Shown here piece by piece: positions 58,380-64,000 of a stretch of 64,000 nucleotides of DNA. The DNA is taken from the NCBI GenBank assembly GCA_016647705.1, contig CM028328.1, positions 37,982,501 through 38,046,500 on the forward strand. Reading direction: 5' to 3'. This DNA comes from Eucommia ulmoides (lineage: Eukaryota; Streptophyta; Magnoliopsida; Garryales; Eucommiaceae). The first letter of the stretch is position 1. Every line of letters begins with the position of its first letter. Below the pieces are notes generated by a model, which made no database searches, had not been told where the DNA came from, and was given only the letters and a program-made list of their open reading frames with translations. Made by a program: the position numbers and the translations under genes.

Positions 58380-58600
58380 ATTGCTGCTTTCTCGGTGTTA
58401 GTTCATTTAGGATTTGAGTTTGAGATTCGTTGTGAGTGGATAGGAAATATTGGACATCTTCTTTTAACGATTTCTAGCTTTATGAAGCAATTTAATCTTT
58501 AGTTTTGGTCATTGTTTTTTTTTTAAAGAACTTATCATATTGGTAACCCCAAAATAAACTCAAATAGTAAGACATATGTGCAAATCAACATGTAGAAAGC
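58380..58600 (+). terminator. 3' UTR of WRI1-like gene with polyadenylation signal
   Basis: AATAAA at 58553-58558, about 175 nt after the stop codon, is the clearest poly(A) signal. Confidence 0.5.
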
Positions 58601-60425
58601 CTAATCACGAGCAAATGAAAGGTATGTGAGGGGCACATGAGTTGACCTTAACCCGAAATGGACATGTGGCATTGTTACGGACTATCTCCCCCACTTTTGC
58701 TAATTTTACGCAGATCATTGAAGGAAATTAGGTCTAGACATAAAATTTATAAAAAAATATTTATTTTTTCACAATTTAATTTTCTAATACTGAATCATCT
58801 GTAATATATACGAAATAATAAATCAATTAATTTAGTTAGATGAATTAGTTACATTTGAATCCCGCTTCAATATCTAGTTGGTTGTTTGACTATGTTACAT
58901 CTTTCATCAACAAATCTCCCGGGTATGATCTTTGGATGACTCTAGATATTCGAATAGCGACATAAATGTCTAGTTTCTAACAAATTTTCTATTGATCTTA
59001 ATGGTGCTCCTTTGAAAAACCTCAACAATCTATTTTGATCAAGAGAAGTGGAGAAAGTTACAAAAAGTATATCTTCAACTGTCCGTGATATCGAACAAAA
59101 GAAAAACACTTGTGTAGAAGAGAGAGACAAGAGGCAGTGACTATATGCCTTGGGATAGATAACTGTGTAGCCATTGAGGCTATTTGTATGTTGTCTTGGG
59201 TTAGACTATCTTTCTCCATTATTATACTTCGACTTCGAACATTTTTAAGATACTTAATATTTCCTCCATTCTTTTCGAAAGATCACTAAGGTGTCAATGG
59301 CTCCATTAGGTTCATATCAAAATTTAAAATATGAAAATTAATTACTATTTTTACACATCAATTAAATAATGTGAACTATTTCAAATTTTCTACTATAAAA
59401 AAACTATTCCTATATTGCATTCCCACGGAACTATTCTAATTTTTCTATGGTTAAAAATTATTCATTCACTGCATTCTCATGAACTATGATTAATGCCTAC
59501 CAACATGTAATAGTTGTATCTAGTTAATAATAATTTAATTAGATAATCCACTTAATTGTCATTACCACATAATTTGATCTCTCTATCTCCATGTACCCAA
59601 AAGAACTAATAGGTCGTGGATAAAGCAAAACCTCTAGCTTAATCATATGTATCCATTCATGATATAATTCATATGTGATACAAATTATCATCTAATTTTA
59701 ATCATCATAATATTTTGGTAAAACATTTAATTGAAATAAATCGTATTTAATCATATAGGGTGTGTCCTTTTTTGCTAAGGGCCATAGATCTTCTATTACA
59801 TACTCAAATATTTATGCACACGATTCACTATACCTAATAAGTCACATCCAAGATCCGTGGCAAGTACACTTGATTTAGCATTGTCAATGTATAGGAACAC
59901 ACATACAAAGCAAATGGTACCTCAGGTTAAAAGATCACATGCACCACCATAACTCAAATATTTGATTTTGATATTAAAATCATAGAATTTCAAGTATGAT
60001 CACATTCAGACTCTCGTTACTCCTAACAAGTCATTTTTGTGGTTGTTCTAGTGTATTACACTACTGGTTTTGAGATTCACCATTCTCACTAGAGAAAATA
60101 TCACACAAGCTAATCTAACCTAATTATTAAGTACTAATTTAGAAATTCTATGACTGGGAACATATAGGATATTAGTTACCTAGATGCCTACGGTCTCACA
60201 CATTTTAATGATTATTAAAAGTTAAGATATTTTAACTGAATATCTGTGACATCTTAACAAATATATAAGACATACACGATAATACATAAAATAGAAAACT
60301 TCTCTTGTCAATTATTTATTTATTTGAGATTGTTTTTTTTTTTTTTGAAATAAAGTCAAAATATAACTACGACTGTTATTTATAGTTTTACTTCTAGTAT
60401 TGTAACTAATCCGATTCCTAAAAGA
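58601..60425. other. Intergenic AT-rich sequence, no gene recognised
   Basis: Only short chance frames. Phrases such as ATGTATCCATTCATGATATA and CCTAATAAGTCACATCCAAG give the look of a degraded noncoding retroelement, but no LTR ends were found. Confidence 0.5.
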
Positions 60426-60581
60426 TGTTCGTTTAGCAACATGTTTGGTACATGGGATTGGACAAGGGATTGGAATGGTCATGGGAATGATCATTCCATT
60501 ATTATGTTTGGTACATGTAATTAAATTCTATTCCTATTACCAATGATTTTCTGACCCCACAAAACATAGGATTAGCCAAAT
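60426..60581. mobile_element. Left half of a possible MITE split by solo LTR F
   Basis: Contains CATGTTTGGTACATGGGATT and, at its right end, AACATAGGATTAGCCAAAT. The sequence on the far side of LTR F (63253-63360) contains TTGGCAATAGCTAATCCTAA and TGTGACCAAACAC, roughly the inverse of these phrases. I infer a small inverted-repeat transposon into which the LTR inserted. Confidence 0.4.
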
Positions 60582-61194
60582 TGTCACAACCCGTCCCGAA
60601 CACCCGTCATCCCGAAGTTGGCGTGACTACAACATGACATCACCATTTTCCCAATTAAACTAATGACATAATATATACACACACTTAATAATACAGACAT
60701 CTATTATGGGGGACATACCCGTCCCGAATTTACGAACTAAAAGTATTTATCCATGAACCTTTTATAGGTTCGCCTTTGACAGCTTCTATCAATCGCCTAT
60801 ATGACTCCATCACATAGCCCTACCTAGTGCCAGTAGGGGACCGACTCCTAGTTGTCGTACCTGCGAGTGTATTGCCTTCTTAGTAAAACATTTTTAAAAT
60901 AATAACACATTCTAAATATTACTATAATTAAATATGAATCAAGTATAAGTATATAAGCAGTGAAAATTAAGTAATATAGATAAGTTCCATCTAGTATAAA
61001 ATCATACCAATCACCATAATAAATAATAAATCACCCAATATAAGTAAAATACCACATCTCAAATACACACCTCAAACACACCACTCCACTACAACACACA
61101 CTGGTTAGCCATAGTGATCGTTTTAACCTCACGATTGGGAGTTTGCAATAGTACTGTACCATCCGTAGGATATGCCTTCCTATGAACACCCATC

Positions 61195-61325
61195 ACTTCG
61201 CCGAAGCGGATAATCACTGCGCAGTATAAACGTCTAACATCACTCTGCCGAAGCAGATAAACATCACTCCGCCGAAGCGGATAACATCACTCCGCCGAAG
61301 CGGATAACATCACTCTACCGAAACA
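61195..61325. repeat. Micro-hairpin tandem repeat in LTR F
   Basis: About five units with the core CATCACTCCGCCGAAGCGGA, period 23-25 bp for the best copies. Each core holds TCCGC-CGAA-GCGGA, a 5-bp stem with a 4-nt loop. The outer units are degenerate (TCTGCCGAAGCAGA keeps pairing by a compensating change; TCTACCGAAACAAA does not). Confidence 0.85.
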
Positions 61326-62264
61326 AATAAATACTATGGCATCGATAAATCAAATACAGCATCATCAAATCACAACCCAATAAATATCGTTTACTCAACA
61401 TCGTCAAATCACCACGTCTATCTCTTTTTTCCCAAAAACAACTTTTAAATTCAAAAATCATATTTCACACTTCCTTTTAAAGAAAACGTCTGATTTTATC
61501 AAAACCACCTTTTCACCCTTTATTTTTAGAAAACCAGACATTTGTAGCAAAACAGATGTTTTCTATTTTCTTTTAAAAACGCCATCTGATTTCACCAAAT
61601 TCAACAAAAATTTATTTTCAACTTCGTTTCCAAACCATCGATATCTTTCGAAAATCCAGTTTACCAACTTACCCAAATCCTGCTTGATCCATATCATTTA
61701 TAAATTCATACCGTTTAAGTAAACACATATTTCATCATATATATACATAGAAAAATAGTTTGGCAAGAAGACAGTACACTCACCTGGCTATCCGTTCCGA
61801 ATAATTTTTACTGACTATCTTCTACCGATATCCCAGTGCCTGCGAACCTAATAGTGACATGGTCTAAATTAATATTTTATGTAAAATAACCGAATCATGC
61901 AATGCAGACCGTAAATTCCGTAATTTCCTCCGTACCCACTTTTTATTATGAAAAAATGTTATTCGGTAAATTTCGTTTTGTTAATAATTACTGTACGCAT
62001 TTGTTAATATGGACAGTGACAAAAATTATCAGAATTAACGATTCCAAATTATAATCCCGTTTGCTAATAATTCAATTTAACAACAATGGTAATCGATTTA
62101 GATTTTACCTGCTCCGAAACGTCCGTCGGCCGCGAGATAAATTTTGGATTATTTTGGGGGTGGTTTGTGTATTTTTCCTTATTATTATTTTTTTCCTTCT
62201 TCTTCCTTCTTCCTTTCTCCCGCTTCTTTTCCCTACTTCTGTTTTGTGTTTCTGTTTTCCTTCC

Positions 62265-62840
62265 AGACAACACACACCTGCACCACACCACCGGAGGGGC
62301 CACACACACACACCACCAACAAAGACCCACCTCTCCGGCGACCAAAAACACACACACAACCTATGCCCAGAACACATACACACAAACTGCAATACCGTCG
62401 CCGACGAATTCTCTTTCTCTCTAACTCTCCACTACCGGCGACGCTCAAATCACACACACCCTCAACAAAACCCACACCGTCGGTGATCAAATACACACAC
62501 CAAACATGCACACCCAGTCGATAGAAAAAACAGAGCACCCACATCCGTACCTAACTCGCCGAAAAAAATCGAACACCACGCACACACGTCAACATACCGA
62601 ACAATGGGGACACACAGGTACATACACCGAATCACACACATACACACACGCGGAAACATCATCGGCGATAGAACAAAGACATTCACACGCCACCGACGGG
62701 TTTTCTCTCTCTGACCCACTGCCGGCGATGCCTCGCTGGAGTGAACAACCGCACCGTCGCATGGACGGACAGCACACATACCTCATACACACAATGAAAC
62801 ACACACACATATATACATACAGTAGCACACACACCCCACT
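62265..62840. repeat. CA-rich degenerate microsatellite in LTR F
   Basis: Short (CA)n runs alternate with CCGGCGA-type phrases (for example ACTACCGGCGACGCTC, CACTGCCGGCGATGCC). Because A, C and G dominate, several overlapping frames of 95-181 codons stay open on both strands. None has a plausible protein composition. Confidence 0.8.
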
Positions 62841-63252
62841 TACTGTCCGGACGGTGATGATCGGCCGACCACCGAACAACGGACAGCCGGAACCCATACC
62901 GGCGGACTCCCCTCTCTTTTCCCTTCTCGATTCTTCTCCCGTTTTCTATATTTTTGCATATATATGTATATATATGTGTGTGTATGCATGTCCTAGAAGC
63001 CGGCCACATGGCCTTCTCCTCACCACCATTGCCCACCGATTCTCTCTCTAAACATATACAAATGTGTAATTGCACTTAAGCCCCCTTTATTTTAGTTAAA
63101 TATCAAGTTTTATTTTAATGTTCTAAACATTTACAATTTGGTCCCCTAAACTTTTAAATCACATCTTAAATTTTGAAACCCGCCCCGCTATTTTCGAAAT
63201 ATTATAAAGATGCAACTAAAATTAGTTGTATTTAAAAAATCGGGGTCTCACA

Positions 63253-63517
63253 CAAAGTCAAGATAAATTTGGCAATAGCTAATCCTAATTATATTGTATT
63301 AGGTTTTAATTCTTTATTGGGCGAAAAATGTGACCAAACACAAACCAAATATGGAAATAGGAATGAAATTTAATTAAACTTAATTAAATTACCATTTTAC
63401 CCTTTGAAAATTTAATTAAATTACTATTTTACTTTTTAAATTTCTAACAAATATATCCCTTAATTTTTATTTTTTTGTTTTTACACTTCCCTCTCCCCTT
63501 CTTCCTCCATACACCAT
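63253..63517. other. Sequence between LTR F and LTR D2
   Basis: Contains the right part of the possible MITE (to about 63370) and then AT-rich sequence with a pyrimidine block at 63486-63510. No gene. Confidence 0.45.
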
Positions 63518-64000
63518 TGATAGGTTGAAATATACCTATCTACTTCTAAGTCGAATTTGGTAGTTTTCGAGTGTATTAGTAATATTTAATTGCATTTTAG
63601 TTTGTTTTTATGTAAATCAGGTGTAGGGACGTTAACGAGCTATCAACGAGCGAAACGATGGGAACACAACGAAGAAATAATAAAGAAATACAAGATTTCG
63701 GGACAGCAAGTCACCGCCGCAATGGTGAGAATACAGAGAAGGCCTAATTGTGCACAAGTCCCACTGCCGCAGCGATCCAATCCACCACCACGGCGGTGAA
63801 AGATCAGAGAGCCTACCAACATACCCATCGCCGCGGTGGTCAGCTCTGCACAAAATTAAGATATTTTTGGACCCTTGCACCTATAAAACTTGTTCTCCTA
63901 CTTATAATAGAAACCCTTAACATCCCTAACGCCCCTAACATTAGAGAGGTGATCCCTAAATATTATCTAGGGATAGATGTAGTTCATGTAAATACAAATT
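63518..64000 (+). mobile_element. Family D LTR, copy D2, cut by the window end
   Basis: Begins TGATAGGTTGAAATATACC and follows the reverse complement of D1: TTTAGTTTGTTTTTATGTA, AATCAGGTGTAGGGACG, a purine-rich part, then GC-rich inverted motifs. These include CACCGCCGCAATGGTG at 63711-63726, CCACCACGGCGGTG at 63784-63797 and CATCGCCGCGGTGGTC at 63826-63841. It lies on the + strand, opposite to D1. Confidence 0.75.

Larger units (their letters stand above)
60582..63252 (-). mobile_element. Solo LTR, family F
   Basis: On the + strand from TGTCACAACCCGTCCCGAAC to CGGGGTCTCACA, 2671 bp. The - strand start TGTGAGACCCCG and end GGGTTGTGACA are typical of plant Ty3/gypsy LTRs, probably chromovirus-like. 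Flanking 5-mers are CAAAT (60577-60581) and CAAAG (63253-63257), one mismatch. No coding region inside. It carries a micro-hairpin array (61195-61325) and a long CA-rich stretch (62265-62840). Confidence 0.8.

Noticed and set aside
62061-63075. Overlapping ORFs of 92-181 codons on both strands
   Set aside because: They are held open by CA-rich low-complexity sequence inside solo LTR F. The translations are Thr/His or Cys/Val-rich and no frame stands out.
1-64000. tRNA, rRNA or organellar insertions
   Set aside because: No cloverleaf-like, rRNA-like or plastid/mitochondrial gene sequence was recognised on either strand by eye.

Overview
The window is eukaryotic nuclear DNA from a flowering plant, almost certainly a eudicot. 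It holds one spliced plant transcription-factor gene with a 9-nt microexon, surrounded by nested plant LTR retrotransposons. No bacterial-style operons, CRISPR arrays, or tRNA/rRNA genes were seen. The species cannot be named from the sequence.

The one gene that looks functional is a WRINKLED1-like AP2/ERF regulator of the AP2 subfamily on the + strand. Seven exons lie between 43633 and 58379 and encode about 355 aa with two AP2 domains. The third exon is 9 nt long. The last intron is about 10.3 kb and is swollen by retroelements: a solo LTR, a degraded Ty3/gypsy element, and a smaller LTR derivative nested inside that element. This intron splits the second AP2 domain.

Layout. 1-9597: degraded LTR-type sequence holding a solo LTR (family A, TSD AGTAA) whose two halves are about 5.6 kb apart because other sequence, including another family A LTR, inserted into it. 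9598-21580: a complete but mutated Ty3/gypsy element of the Tat type on the - strand, with both LTRs, a TSD, gag, protease, RT, RNase H, second RNase H and integrase. It also has 3'-UTR tandem arrays and an antisense extra gene carrying a 'putative gypsy type transposon' domain. 21581-29612: a second, more degraded Tat-like gypsy element on the - strand. 29613-30955: a GC-motif-bearing solo LTR (family D). 30956-38303: AT-rich retroelement sequence with a duplicated 2-kb block about 2.4 kb apart, a 47-bp tandem array and long poly-G and poly-C tracts. 38304-40678: a solo LTR (family A). 40679-42255: another antisense-type ORF remnant, just upstream of the WRI1-like gene. 58380-60581: no recognisable gene. 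60582-63252: a solo LTR (family F) with micro-hairpin repeats and CA-rich sequence. 63518 to the end: the start of a second family D LTR.

I found no convincing new biological system. The observations most worth following are the retrotransposon load inside and just upstream of the WRI1-like gene, a codon change at the microexon junction, the spliced antisense gene of the Tat element, and several hairpin-forming microrepeats inside LTRs.
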